Assembly: GCF_003044565.1 (NCBI RefSeq) | Contig: NZ_POXG01000003.1 | Span: 326,670 to 390,669 of the forward strand | Origin: Neisseria sicca | GTDB taxonomy: Bacteria > Pseudomonadota > Gammaproteobacteria > Burkholderiales > Neisseriaceae | DNA: 64,000 bases | Direction: 5' to 3' | Shown here: positions 34,918 through 43,360 of the stretch, piece by piece | Layout: every line of letters begins with the position of its first letter | Numbering within the stretch: position 1 is the first letter of the stretch | Made by a program: the position numbers and the translations under genes | Notes under the pieces: generated by a model | The model's database searches: none | Told to the model about the DNA's origin: nothing | What the model saw: the letters and a program-made list of their open reading frames with translations, nothing else

Positions 34918-34949
34918 GTAGGTCGTCTGAAAAGTTTCAGACGACCTTG
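34918..34949. terminator. Uptake-sequence inverted pair inside the RNA array
   Basis: AGGTCGTCTGAAA and TTTCAGACGACCT, four-base loop, between RNA units 2 and 3. No T-run on the minus side, so termination would be partial at best; it may instead be an RNase III-type processing site. Confidence 0.5.
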
Positions 34950-34964
34950 AGTGATCAAGCGATA

Positions 34965-35013
34965 CAGCAAGCCATCAACCATTCAGGGGAACAAGGCTGG
35001 CATTTGCCTGCTG
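34965..35013 (-). ncRNA. Y-RNA-like unit 2 (reduced)
   Basis: CAGCAGGCAAATGCC at the 5' end carries the conserved GGCAAATGCC motif. Outer stem CAGCA/TGCTG, inner AGCC/GGCT, followed by a small hairpin CTTGA TCAC TCAAG. No T-arm. It may be a decayed copy. Confidence 0.45.
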
Positions 35014-35020
35014 AATCAGA

Positions 35021-35115
35021 AAAGGTGGGCGACTAGAGAAACAAGACGTCAACGCCTATTAGGCGAGTCAGGAATCGAACCTGCAGAACCACTGTAGTCT
35101 TGTCGGCATTCGCCC
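35021..35115 (-). ncRNA. Y-RNA-like unit 1 (T-arm only), promoter-proximal
   Basis: Outer stem GGGCGA/TCGCCC, motif GGCGAATGCC (closest of the seven to the Ro60-binding consensus known in bacterial Y RNAs), inner stem ACAAGAC/GTCTTGT, T-arm CAGG TTCGATT CCTG, mini acceptor hairpin CGCCT AAT AGGCG. The 3' end is ACC then four T. About 95 nt, starting about 83 nt after the predicted sigma-54 transcription start. Confidence 0.83.
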
Positions 35116-35208
35116 TGTAACGACACAACAGCTAAAAATTCACGGAAAATTCTTTCCTATAGAACTGTATTTCCCGCAGCATCTGCTGCATCGTTACATT
35201 TACAACAC

Positions 35209-35225
35209 AGCCAACAGCGTGCCAA
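35209..35225 (-). promoter_or_regulatory. Sigma-54 promoter of the RNA-repair operon
   Basis: Minus-strand TTGGCACGCTGTTGGCT matches the consensus YTGGCACGNNNNTTGCW with one mismatch, with GG (-24) and GC (-12) separated by exactly ten bases. The predicted start is about 35198, just before the first RNA unit. Very AT-rich DNA upstream (35225-35345) would suit IHF bending and RtcR binding. The rtcR gene lies 6.3 kb away. Confidence 0.82.
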
Positions 35226-35372
35226 CGATAAAAAAATTTCAAAATTAATTTTTAATTTATTGAATATAAAGAAAATATATTTTAACGTGGTCTTTTACGG
35301 CAAAAAGAGTAGAATACTGGAAAATATATTTATAGATAGATTTATAGAAAATAAGATATTTAAGGAGACGCG

Positions 35373-36128
35373 ATGCGATTCGACGATTTGGACAAACGCC
35401 TGCGGCAATACGAAACAGCTTATGATTTCTGCGTGCCGCAGGAAAATTTCATTGTAGTGCGCTTGGACGGACGCGGCTTTACGCGGTTGACCAAGGAAAT
35501 TTGGCAGTTTGAAGCACCCTTTGACATCCGTTTTCGCGATTTGATGGCGCACACCGTCCGTCATTTGATGAAATGCGGTTTCAATGTGGCGTACGGCTAT
35601 TCCGAAAGCGATGAGATTTCGTTGCTGCTGCGCCGCGACGACGATACTTTCAAACGCAAAACGCGCAAAATCATTTCGGTATTGGCGGGCGAAGCCAGCG
35701 CCGCCTTTTCGGTGGCACACGGGCAGCCCGCCGCTTTTGATGCCAGAGTTTGCGTTTTGCCGAATGAGAAACTGGTGGTCGATTACTTCCGCTGGCGGCA
35801 TGAAGATGCGCACCGCAACGCACTCAATGCCCATTGTTATTGGATGCTGCGCAAGAAAGGCGAAAGTGTATCCCGAGCCACAGAAGCGGTCAGCGGTCTC
35901 ACGCGCGCGCAGAAACATGATTTGCTGTTTGAACACAATATCAATTTCAACGAATTGCCCTCATGGCAGAAACGCGGCTTCGGCGTGTATTTTCAGACGA
36001 CCTTGAAAGAGGGTTTCAATCCGCAAACCGGCGAAACCGTGCAGGTGGAACGCCAAATTTTACATACGGATTTCGAGCTGCCTTTGGGCGACGATTACGG
36101 CGCGTTTGTCTTGGAAAGAATCGTTTAG
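35373..36128 (+). CDS. Thg1-like 3'-5' RNA polymerase (tRNA 5'-end repair)
   Basis: 251 aa. Thg1/TLP family: palm motif RLDGRGFTRL with metal ligand Asp32, and YSESDEISLL with Asp80-Glu81. Length fits the catalytic core of bacterial Thg1-like proteins, which add nucleotides in the 3'-5' direction to repair 5'-truncated tRNAs on the tRNA's own template strand (G-1 addition to tRNA-His in eukaryotes). Rare in bacteria. It is divergent from the RNA-array promoter and 13 bp upstream of the helicase gene. An uptake sequence encodes FQTT (about residue 209). Confidence 0.93.
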   Translation: MRFDDLDKRLRQYETAYDFCVPQENFIVVRLDGRGFTRLTKEIWQFEAPFDIRFRDLMAHTVRHLMKCGFNVAYGYSESDEISLLLRRDDDTFKRKTRKIISVLAGEASAAFSVAHGQPAAFDARVCVLPNEKLVVDYFRWRHEDAHRNALNAHCYWMLRKKGESVSRATEAVSGLTRAQKHDLLFEHNINFNELPSWQKRGFGVYFQTTLKEGFNPQTGETVQVERQILHTDFELPLGDDYGAFVLERIV

Positions 36129-36141
36129 AGGTCGTCTGAAA

Positions 36142-39100
36142 ATGAATACTCCTACAAAAGTACACATCCCTGCTGTTCTCATCATTGATTTGGAAGTCGA
36201 TCCAAAAACCGACAAGCCGTTCAAAATCGGTGCATTCCGCCCCGACTTTGGTTTATTTTTTGAAAAAGCTTTTCGTGGAGAAAAGGGTTTTCATGCTGCC
36301 TTGGTTGAAATGGCGAATATGACTGATGGATTGAAGTGGCTGATGGGGCATAACTTTCTCGAGCACGATTTGAAATATTTGAAGGCTGCAATGCCTGAAG
36401 CTGCATGGCTTAAATTGCCTGTTATCGATACGCTGCGGCTCTCGCCTTTGGCGTTTCCACAAAATCCGTATCATCGCTTGATCAAAAACCATAAAATCAT
36501 CTCTTCTGAAATTAATTCCCCGCTTGCCGATTGCCACGCATGCTGGCAACTTTTCCAAGACCAATGCACGGCGTTCGGCAAAATCAAGGTAGAAAGTCCT
36601 GAAGAATTTGAGTTGTGGGCGACCTTGTCCGACATGCCTCTGCCATACCAGATTTCAGATTGCATTACCATTCCCGAACGCGTCATATGCCCTGATGTCA
36701 AGCGGCTGATCAGCACCATTTGGCTGATGATGCAGGACAACGATGACCAAGGTCGTCTGAAAGTTTGCCGCACTCGTTTTACGGAGTTGATGAAAACTGA
36801 TATCCATAATCCTGATATATATCCCTCCCTCGGCTACGCTTTGTCGTGGTTAAAAGTTTCTGGTGGGAATTCTGTACTGGCGCCGTGGGTGCGGCATCAA
36901 TTTCCCGAGACGGCTCGGCTGATTGCCGAATTGCGTGATCATGATTGTGGCAGTACAGAATGTCGTTATTGTCAGGATACGCTCAATCCGGATGTACAGT
37001 TGCAGCGTTATTTCAAACTGCCTACTTTCCGCGATGTAAAAGGATTTGATGGTGGACAACGTGCGGTGGTGCAATCAGGTATGAAGGGATTGCACACGCT
37101 GGCAGTATTGCCTACGGGAGGCGGCAAATCCTTGTGTTATCAGTTGCCAGCACTCAACCGCTACTACCGCAACGGAGGCTTGACAATAGTTGTTTCACCG
37201 TTGCAATCGCTGATGAAAGATCAATTGGACGGTTTGGAGAAAAAAGGTGATACCTGCGCTGCTATGCTTAACGGCTTGGTTGAGGTGGTTGAACGTGCCC
37301 AAATTTTAGACAAAACCGCCTTGGGCGATATTGGCATCTTGTTTGTCGCGCCTGAGCAATTCCGCAACAGAAGTTTCATTACTGCTATTTCACAGCGCCA
37401 AATCAATGGCTGGGTATTTGACGAGGCACATTGTCTGTCAAAATGGGGGCACGATTTCCGTCCTGATTATCTATATGCAGTCAAATTTATTGCTGAATAC
37501 AGCAAAAATAGTGGTGCGGTTGCGCCGGTCAGTTGTTTCACTGCTACCGCCAAACCCGACGTCCTTGCTGATATTACCCACCATTTTCGAGAGGAAATGG
37601 GTATTGAGTTTCGCCAATTTATCGGTGACAACGCACGCGACAATCTGTTTTACGATGTGCAGGAAATTTCAGACGACCTCAAAAAGCAAAAAATCAACGA
37701 TCTGCTACATCGTGAACTTGATCATCAAAGCGGTGGGGCCGTGGTATTTGTCGGACGGCGGAAAAGTGCGGAAACCTATTCGAATTATCTGAAAGAACAA
37801 GGCTGGGCATGTGAGCATTTCCACGCCGATTTAGGTAACAACGAAAAAGCCGATATTCAAAACCAATTTATTGGCGGTAGTTTGCGCGTTATTGTTGCCA
37901 CCAACGCCTTTGGTATGGGGGTGGATAAATCCGATGTGCGCCTAGTGATTCATGCCGAGATTACCGGTTCGCTGGAGAATTATTTACAGGAAGCGGGTAG
38001 GGCAGGAAGGGATCAGGAAGATGCAAAATGCGTGTTGCTTTATGACGGAAAAGACGTGGATACGCAGTTTTCCATCAGCAAAATGTCGCAAATCGAATTA
38101 CGCGATTTGAAATCAGTATGGAAGAAAGTCGGTTGGCTGAATCAGGCGGCATACGGCAAAGACCATTGCGGTGAAATCGTGGCAACAGGTGGCGAAATTT
38201 TGCGCGCCACCGAGGAGCATATGAGTTTTGACAGCGATGATAGACAGGCAGATACCAAAGTCAAAACCGTGCTGGCATGGCTGGAACGCGCAGACTTATT
38301 GGAGCGCAAGGAAAATCAAACCCGTATTTTCCCCGCACGTTCAGGTCGTCTGAATCTAGATGAGGCGCTGGCGATTATTGAAAAAAACAAGTTCAGCAAG
38401 CGTATCTCGGAAATTTACCAAACTATTGTCGAAATCGTGTTTCAAGCGCCAGATGACGCGCCTTTGAGTACCGACGATTTGATGCAGGCAACAGCATGCA
38501 GTTTCACTGAATTGCGCGGTCATCTAAAAAAACTGGAAGAATTGGACATTCTTACCAACGATACACACATGACCGTTATTTTGCGTACTGATAACAAAAA
38601 GCCTGCTGATAAACGTCTGGCGCAAGTTATCGCTTGGGAAGAGAAACTTTGGCAGATTTTAAAAAACGAAATTCCGGAAGCTGATCAAGGGATTTGGCAA
38701 AATCTCTCGTTGAATGCTGTTTGCTACCAAATGAATGAGGCGGGTTTGGAAACCAATCCTGCTGAAATCAAACTTTTGATGCAGTCGCTCGCCGATGATA
38801 AGGCGGCACAGCGGACAAATAGCAGTGGAAGTTTCCAAATCCGTGATGTTGGCAACAACCTTTTGAAAGTGCGTTTCAAGAATTCTAAGAGCGACAGTTG
38901 GGAAAGCGTGCAAAACAACGCAGAGCTGCGCCGTAATATCAACCTCTGCCTCTTACCATTCTTGATGGCAAAAACCAACGGAGTGCGCCAAAAAGACGTA
39001 ATGGTGGAAACCCGCATGGGTGAATTGGTACAACAGATTGCCGACGATTTGGTATTGTCGGTGCAAATCCCCGCCGACCGTCGTGAGCTTCTGCTCAAGC

Positions 39101-41469
39101 AGGCTTTGCTGTTCATGCACAAACAAGGTGTGATCAAACTCAACCACGGTATGACTATTCTACGTCATGCCATGACTATTATCCCTAATCCTGAAGCGCT
39201 CTCAGCCAAACGCCAATATCTTGTGGAGGACTATAAATCACTTTCTGTTTTTTACAGCGAAAAACGTTTTCAAATCCATGTGATGCAGGAATACGCCCTT
39301 CGTGCATTGAAAAACCTTGCCGAAGGATTGAATTTGGTGCGAGATTACTTTGGCTTGGAAGAAAAGAATTTTAAAAATAAATGGTTTAAAGGTCGTCTGA
39401 AAGAATTGGACGAGCCTGCATCGCCACAAACCCTGCGCGAAATTACAGATGGGCTGAATGAGATGCAGAAAACCGTTGTTACTGACCAAAGCGGTAGTAA
39501 CCGTCTTATTCTTGCCGGACCGGGTTCAGGCAAAACGCGAGTTATTGTGCACCGTGTTGCTTACCTCTTACGGGTGCAACATGTTCCCGCATCCGCCATC
39601 ATTGTTTTGACTTTCAACCGTTTGGCGGCGCAGGAGGTCAAGCGCCGACTGTTCGGACTGGTCGGCCCTCTTGCTGCTGCCGTTACGGTCATGACTTATG
39701 ACGGTATGGCAATGCGGCTTTTGGGGGTTCGTTTTGACGGCAACAATCGAGAATACGGCAAAAGTCAGTTTAAAGAATGGTGCAGGCAGGCTGCCGCTAT
39801 GCTTTCAGACGACCTTGAAAACGATGATGGTAGCGATGAGACACGCGAACGTATCATGGCAGGTTTCCGCTATATTCTGGTAGATGAATACCAAGACATC
39901 AGTGAAGAACACTACCGGCTTGTTTCTGCGCTTGCGGGTAGGAAGCGGGCTGAAGAAGACAAACTGACCATTCTGGCGGTCGGCGACGATGACCAAAACA
40001 TCTACGCCTTCAATGGCACGAGCAACGAGTATATACACCGCTTCCAAAAAGACTACGACGTTGCCCAACCTGACTATTTAACCTACAACTACCGCAGTAC
40101 ACAATACATCATCAGCGCTGCTAACAGCGTAATAAACGGCATGACAGGTCGTCTGAAAACACTGCATCCGATTGTTATCAACCCTGAACGTCAAACACAG
40201 CCCAACGGTGGCGTATGGGCTTCAACAGACAGCGAAAGGCAGGGGCGTGTGCGCCACATCAGCCTGCCGTTCGGTAGCAGCAGCAACATACAGGCACAAG
40301 CGGTTATTGCCGAAATAGGTCGTCTGAAAACCTTGAGTGCAGTCGAATGGAATGAGATTGCAGTTTTATCCCGTCATAATGCCACTCTCAAACCTCTACA
40401 GGCATGGTGTGAACAAAACGGTATACCTTATTTTTTGAGTGCCGACAAAAGCAGCAAAATCAAATTGCGCCACACCCGTGAGTTTGTCCGTCTTATTGAT
40501 GGCGTGGAAAAACAAACCGAAGGCTTTACATCACAAGCTTTTGCAGAACTTATTAGTGAACAAGTGAAAAAAAGTGGTGGTAGTTGGTGCGTTTGGTTTA
40601 GGCAATTACAAACTGATTTCTTAAACGAATATCCACTGCAAGATGAGAAGCTACCTGAAAAGTCGGATAACCTTGCAGAGAGTCGTGAGGCAGAAATCCA
40701 AGCGTCGCCCAAAGAAGACAACGGGTCGTCTGAAAACGATAGTGGCAACGTTAACCGATATTCGTCCGCCTTTCTTAAAAACTGGCTCTACGAATATGTA
40801 GGTGATGAACATGAAACCCGTTCGGAAGGTATATTTCTAGGCACGGCGCACGCAGTCAAAGGGTTGGAGTTTAAGCACGTCTTCATTTTAGACGGCGGTT
40901 GGCAGGGAGTTGATGAAGCCGAACAGAGGCTTTATTACGTCGCTATAACTCGTGCCATAGAAACACTGACCCTACTGCAAACTACCCCAGAGCATCCTTG
41001 GATGGCAAAGCTACCTGATGATATTGACAGCGTGGCTCAAATCTTTACCGAATTACCTGAGTTGAATACCGAATACAGGCGTTTGGCAGCTTATCGAAAC
41101 ACGGCAGTCGAGGGGGAAACCGATAGCAAAAGTGATTTGGATATCGACTTCATTGTCTGTCACAACAATGTCGAAACTGTGAAACAACGTCTGTTTGCTG
41201 CTGCGAAGCTGAAAAAAGACGATCCACTGGCAATGAAGCGGACGGAGGATGGCAGATATATTTTCCTTTCTGATGATATTGAAGTTGCCCGTACCGTCAA
41301 ATTACCACCGTTGCCGACAAAAACTACCGCTTATGCCAACACCTTCAGAGTACGTTATTTAGACGAAGTCGGAGAATCATTTCGCCAACGTATCCCAGAA
41401 AAAATCGGTACTAAAAAGCTGGAAAAATGGACGCTTGTTATCCCTATGTTAATGATACCACCTGAGTAA
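36142..41469 (+). CDS. Giant exonuclease-RecQ-UvrD fusion helicase
   Basis: 1775 aa from ATG at 36142, immediately after an uptake sequence. Domains: DnaQ-like DEDD exonuclease (about 8-165; LIIDLEVD, GHNFLEHDLKYL, SPLADCHACW); RecQ helicase with TGGGKS (about 322), DEAHCLSKWGHDFRPDY (about 426) and QEAGRAGRDQ (about 614); winged-helix-like region; UvrD/Rep helicase with GPGSGKT (about 1125), DEYQD (about 1247), GDDDQNIYAF and YVAITRA (about 1601). Two helicases and a nuclease in one chain suggest a nucleic-acid processing or defence machine. Eight internal uptake sequences show long residence in Neisseria. Confidence 0.9.
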   Translation: MNTPTKVHIPAVLIIDLEVDPKTDKPFKIGAFRPDFGLFFEKAFRGEKGFHAALVEMANMTDGLKWLMGHNFLEHDLKYLKAAMPEAAWLKLPVIDTLRLSPLAFPQNPYHRLIKNHKIISSEINSPLADCHACWQLFQDQCTAFGKIKVESPEEFELWATLSDMPLPYQISDCITIPERVICPDVKRLISTIWLMMQDNDDQGRLKVCRTRFTELMKTDIHNPDIYPSLGYALSWLKVSGGNSVLAPWVRHQFPETARLIAELRDHDCGSTECRYCQDTLNPDVQLQRYFKLPTFRDVKGFDGGQRAVVQSGMKGLHTLAVLPTGGGKSLCYQLPALNRYYRNGGLTIVVSPLQSLMKDQLDGLEKKGDTCAAMLNGLVEVVERAQILDKTALGDIGILFVAPEQFRNRSFITAISQRQINGWVFDEAHCLSKWGHDFRPDYLYAVKFIAEYSKNSGAVAPVSCFTATAKPDVLADITHHFREEMGIEFRQFIGDNARDNLFYDVQEISDDLKKQKINDLLHRELDHQSGGAVVFVGRRKSAETYSNYLKEQGWACEHFHADLGNNEKADIQNQFIGGSLRVIVATNAFGMGVDKSDVRLVIHAEITGSLENYLQEAGRAGRDQEDAKCVLLYDGKDVDTQFSISKMSQIELRDLKSVWKKVGWLNQAAYGKDHCGEIVATGGEILRATEEHMSFDSDDRQADTKVKTVLAWLERADLLERKENQTRIFPARSGRLNLDEALAIIEKNKFSKRISEIYQTIVEIVFQAPDDAPLSTDDLMQATACSFTELRGHLKKLEELDILTNDTHMTVILRTDNKKPADKRLAQVIAWEEKLWQILKNEIPEADQGIWQNLSLNAVCYQMNEAGLETNPAEIKLLMQSLADDKAAQRTNSSGSFQIRDVGNNLLKVRFKNSKSDSWESVQNNAELRRNINLCLLPFLMAKTNGVRQKDVMVETRMGELVQQIADDLVLSVQIPADRRELLLKQALLFMHKQGVIKLNHGMTILRHAMTIIPNPEALSAKRQYLVEDYKSLSVFYSEKRFQIHVMQEYALRALKNLAEGLNLVRDYFGLEEKNFKNKWFKGRLKELDEPASPQTLREITDGLNEMQKTVVTDQSGSNRLILAGPGSGKTRVIVHRVAYLLRVQHVPASAIIVLTFNRLAAQEVKRRLFGLVGPLAAAVTVMTYDGMAMRLLGVRFDGNNREYGKSQFKEWCRQAAAMLSDDLENDDGSDETRERIMAGFRYILVDEYQDISEEHYRLVSALAGRKRAEEDKLTILAVGDDDQNIYAFNGTSNEYIHRFQKDYDVAQPDYLTYNYRSTQYIISAANSVINGMTGRLKTLHPIVINPERQTQPNGGVWASTDSERQGRVRHISLPFGSSSNIQAQAVIAEIGRLKTLSAVEWNEIAVLSRHNATLKPLQAWCEQNGIPYFLSADKSSKIKLRHTREFVRLIDGVEKQTEGFTSQAFAELISEQVKKSGGSWCVWFRQLQTDFLNEYPLQDEKLPEKSDNLAESREAEIQASPKEDNGSSENDSGNVNRYSSAFLKNWLYEYVGDEHETRSEGIFLGTAHAVKGLEFKHVFILDGGWQGVDEAEQRLYYVAITRAIETLTLLQTTPEHPWMAKLPDDIDSVAQIFTELPELNTEYRRLAAYRNTAVEGETDSKSDLDIDFIVCHNNVETVKQRLFAAAKLKKDDPLAMKRTEDGRYIFLSDDIEVARTVKLPPLPTKTTAYANTFRVRYLDEVGESFRQRIPEKIGTKKLEKWTLVIPMLMIPPE

Positions 41470-41548
41470 GGGAATTTTTCAGGTGTTCTCAAGCATAAAG
41501 AGGGCGTTTTGAATACAAAGACTGTCAGAAACTCAAACGGAATAAAAA

Positions 41549-43177
41549 ATGGGTAGCAAAAAACAAGTCGCCGTCAGCTTTCTCGGTACGGTATTGGACA
41601 GCGGTTTCGGTCAAGGGCGTTGGCAGAAGTGGCGGCCGAACGTCGCCATGAATCAGCGTCAGGATTTCCATCTTGACCGCATGGAGCTGTTTTATTCGGA
41701 GAAATACCGCGATCTGGCGGATCATGTCAAAGCCGATATTCAAGATGTGTCGCCGCACACCGCCGTCAATCTCGTGCCGATGGAGCTGGAAAACCCGTGG
41801 GATTTTTCCGAGGTTTATACCAAGCTGCATGACTGGGCGGCGGGCTATGCGTTTGATACGGAAGAGGAAACCTATCTCACCCACATCACTACGGGTACGC
41901 ACGTTGCGCAAATCTGCCTGTTTTTATTGGTAGAATCGCGTCAAATCCCCGGCGTGCTGTTGCAGACTGCGCCGCCGAAAAATCAAAAACGCAGCATGGG
42001 AAAAGGCGATGTCGGCAGTTATGAAATCATCGATTTGGACTTGGCGCGTTACGACGTGCTTGCCGAGCGTCTTGCTGCTGTGCGCGATGATGCAGTGCGC
42101 TACCTGAAAAGCGGCATTTCTACTCAAAACGCTGCCTTCAACCGTATGATTGCCGAAATCGAACAAGTCGCGCTGCATTCCCCGTCGCCGATTCTGCTCT
42201 CCGGTCCTACCGGCGCGGGCAAATCGATGTTGGCACGCAGGATTTTCGAATTGAAAAAAGCGCGCCATCTGATTAAAGGTGAGTTTGTCGATGTGAACTG
42301 CGCCACCTTGCGCGGCGACGGTGCGGCTTCCGCCTTGTTCGGTCACAAAAAAGGTGCGTTTACCGGCGCGGCGGAAAAGCGCGAAGGCTATCTGAAAACC
42401 GCCGACGGCGGCGTACTGTTTTTGGACGAAATCGGCGAATTGGGCTTGGACGAACAGGCCATGTTGCTCAAAGCCATTGAAGAAAAACATTTTTATCCCG
42501 TCGGCAGCGACAAGGAAGTGCAAAGCAGCTTCCAGCTTATCGCCGGTACCAACCGCGACCTGCGGCGGGAAATCCGCGCCGGACGCTTCCGCGAAGACTT
42601 GTTTGCCCGCATCAATATTTGGAACTATCCGCTACCCGCACTCGCCGACCGCCGCGAAGACATCGAGCCGAACATCGAACACCAGCTCGCGCTCGCTTCG
42701 CAGGAACTCGGTCGCGCCACCCGTTTCAATAAAGAAGCCCTGTCCGCCTACCTTGCCTTCGCCCATTCAAGCGAAGCCCGATGGCGCGGCAATTTCCGCG
42801 ACCTTGCTGCCAGCATCATGCGCCTTGCCACGCTTGCCCCGCAGGGCAGGATACAGACGGAACAAGTGGCGGCGGAAATTGAGCGGCTCAAATGGTTGTG
42901 GGCTGAGGAGGCGGATTCAGACGACCTTGTATCTAAGAGGTCGTCTGAAAAGGCGGATAACTACCCCGACAAAATCGATTGGGAAAATTTGGATTTGTTT
43001 GACCGATTACAACTGCAAAGCGTGATTGACGAATGCCGCAAACACCAAAACATGGCGCAGGCGGGAAGGGCTTTGTTTCATGTTTCCCGAAACAGCCGCG
43101 CCAAAACCAATGACAGCGACAGGCTGCGCAAGTATTTGCAGAAATTCGGTTTGGAGTGGAGCGATATCGTGCAGTAG
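41549..43177 (+). CDS. rtcR: RtcR, sigma-54-dependent activator of RNA repair
   Basis: 542 aa. N-terminal RtcR CARF domain (about 1-185), reported in other bacteria to sense damaged tRNA ends. Central AAA+ sigma-54 activator domain: Walker A GPTGAGKS (about 219), GAFTGA (about 270), Walker B LFLDEIGEL. The C-terminal Fis-like HTH (about 500-540; QAGRALFHVSRNSR) is typical of RtcR. An inverted uptake-sequence pair (42917-42950) is read through as a linker before the HTH. It implies a functional RpoN in this organism. 79 bp after the helicase gene. Confidence 0.93.
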   Translation: MGSKKQVAVSFLGTVLDSGFGQGRWQKWRPNVAMNQRQDFHLDRMELFYSEKYRDLADHVKADIQDVSPHTAVNLVPMELENPWDFSEVYTKLHDWAAGYAFDTEEETYLTHITTGTHVAQICLFLLVESRQIPGVLLQTAPPKNQKRSMGKGDVGSYEIIDLDLARYDVLAERLAAVRDDAVRYLKSGISTQNAAFNRMIAEIEQVALHSPSPILLSGPTGAGKSMLARRIFELKKARHLIKGEFVDVNCATLRGDGAASALFGHKKGAFTGAAEKREGYLKTADGGVLFLDEIGELGLDEQAMLLKAIEEKHFYPVGSDKEVQSSFQLIAGTNRDLRREIRAGRFREDLFARINIWNYPLPALADRREDIEPNIEHQLALASQELGRATRFNKEALSAYLAFAHSSEARWRGNFRDLAASIMRLATLAPQGRIQTEQVAAEIERLKWLWAEEADSDDLVSKRSSEKADNYPDKIDWENLDLFDRLQLQSVIDECRKHQNMAQAGRALFHVSRNSRAKTNDSDRLRKYLQKFGLEWSDIVQ

Positions 43178-43251
43178 ATGAGGATTGGTCTGAGCGGGTT
43201 GTGGTGGAAGGGTGGGGCTATTTCGATTGGCTGGCGTGGTCAATCAAGGGA

Positions 43252-43340
43252 AAGGTCGTCTGAAAAAACTGTTCTCAAGATTCACTGAGTTCGTTTTAGC
43301 TCCGCAGAAACTGACTGCGACCGTTTTCAGACGACCCTTT
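43252..43340. terminator. Uptake-sequence hairpin after rtcR
   Basis: AAAGGTCGTCTGAAAA faces GTTTTCAGACGACCCTTT across about 50 nt between the convergent rtcR and 43361-43816 genes. Confidence 0.6.
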
Positions 43341-43360
43341 GCTTTGTGGCGGGGATGGAC

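Noticed and set aside
34470..34982. 170-aa open frame across the RNA array
   Set aside because: Its peptide (VAGSNPA, RVAQRIE) is the typical false translation of tRNA-like T-arm and D-arm sequences; no ribosome site.
34500..35115. Ordinary tRNA gene cluster
   Set aside because: T-arms and D-arms occur, but in permuted order and with no anticodon arm; none folds as a standard tRNA.
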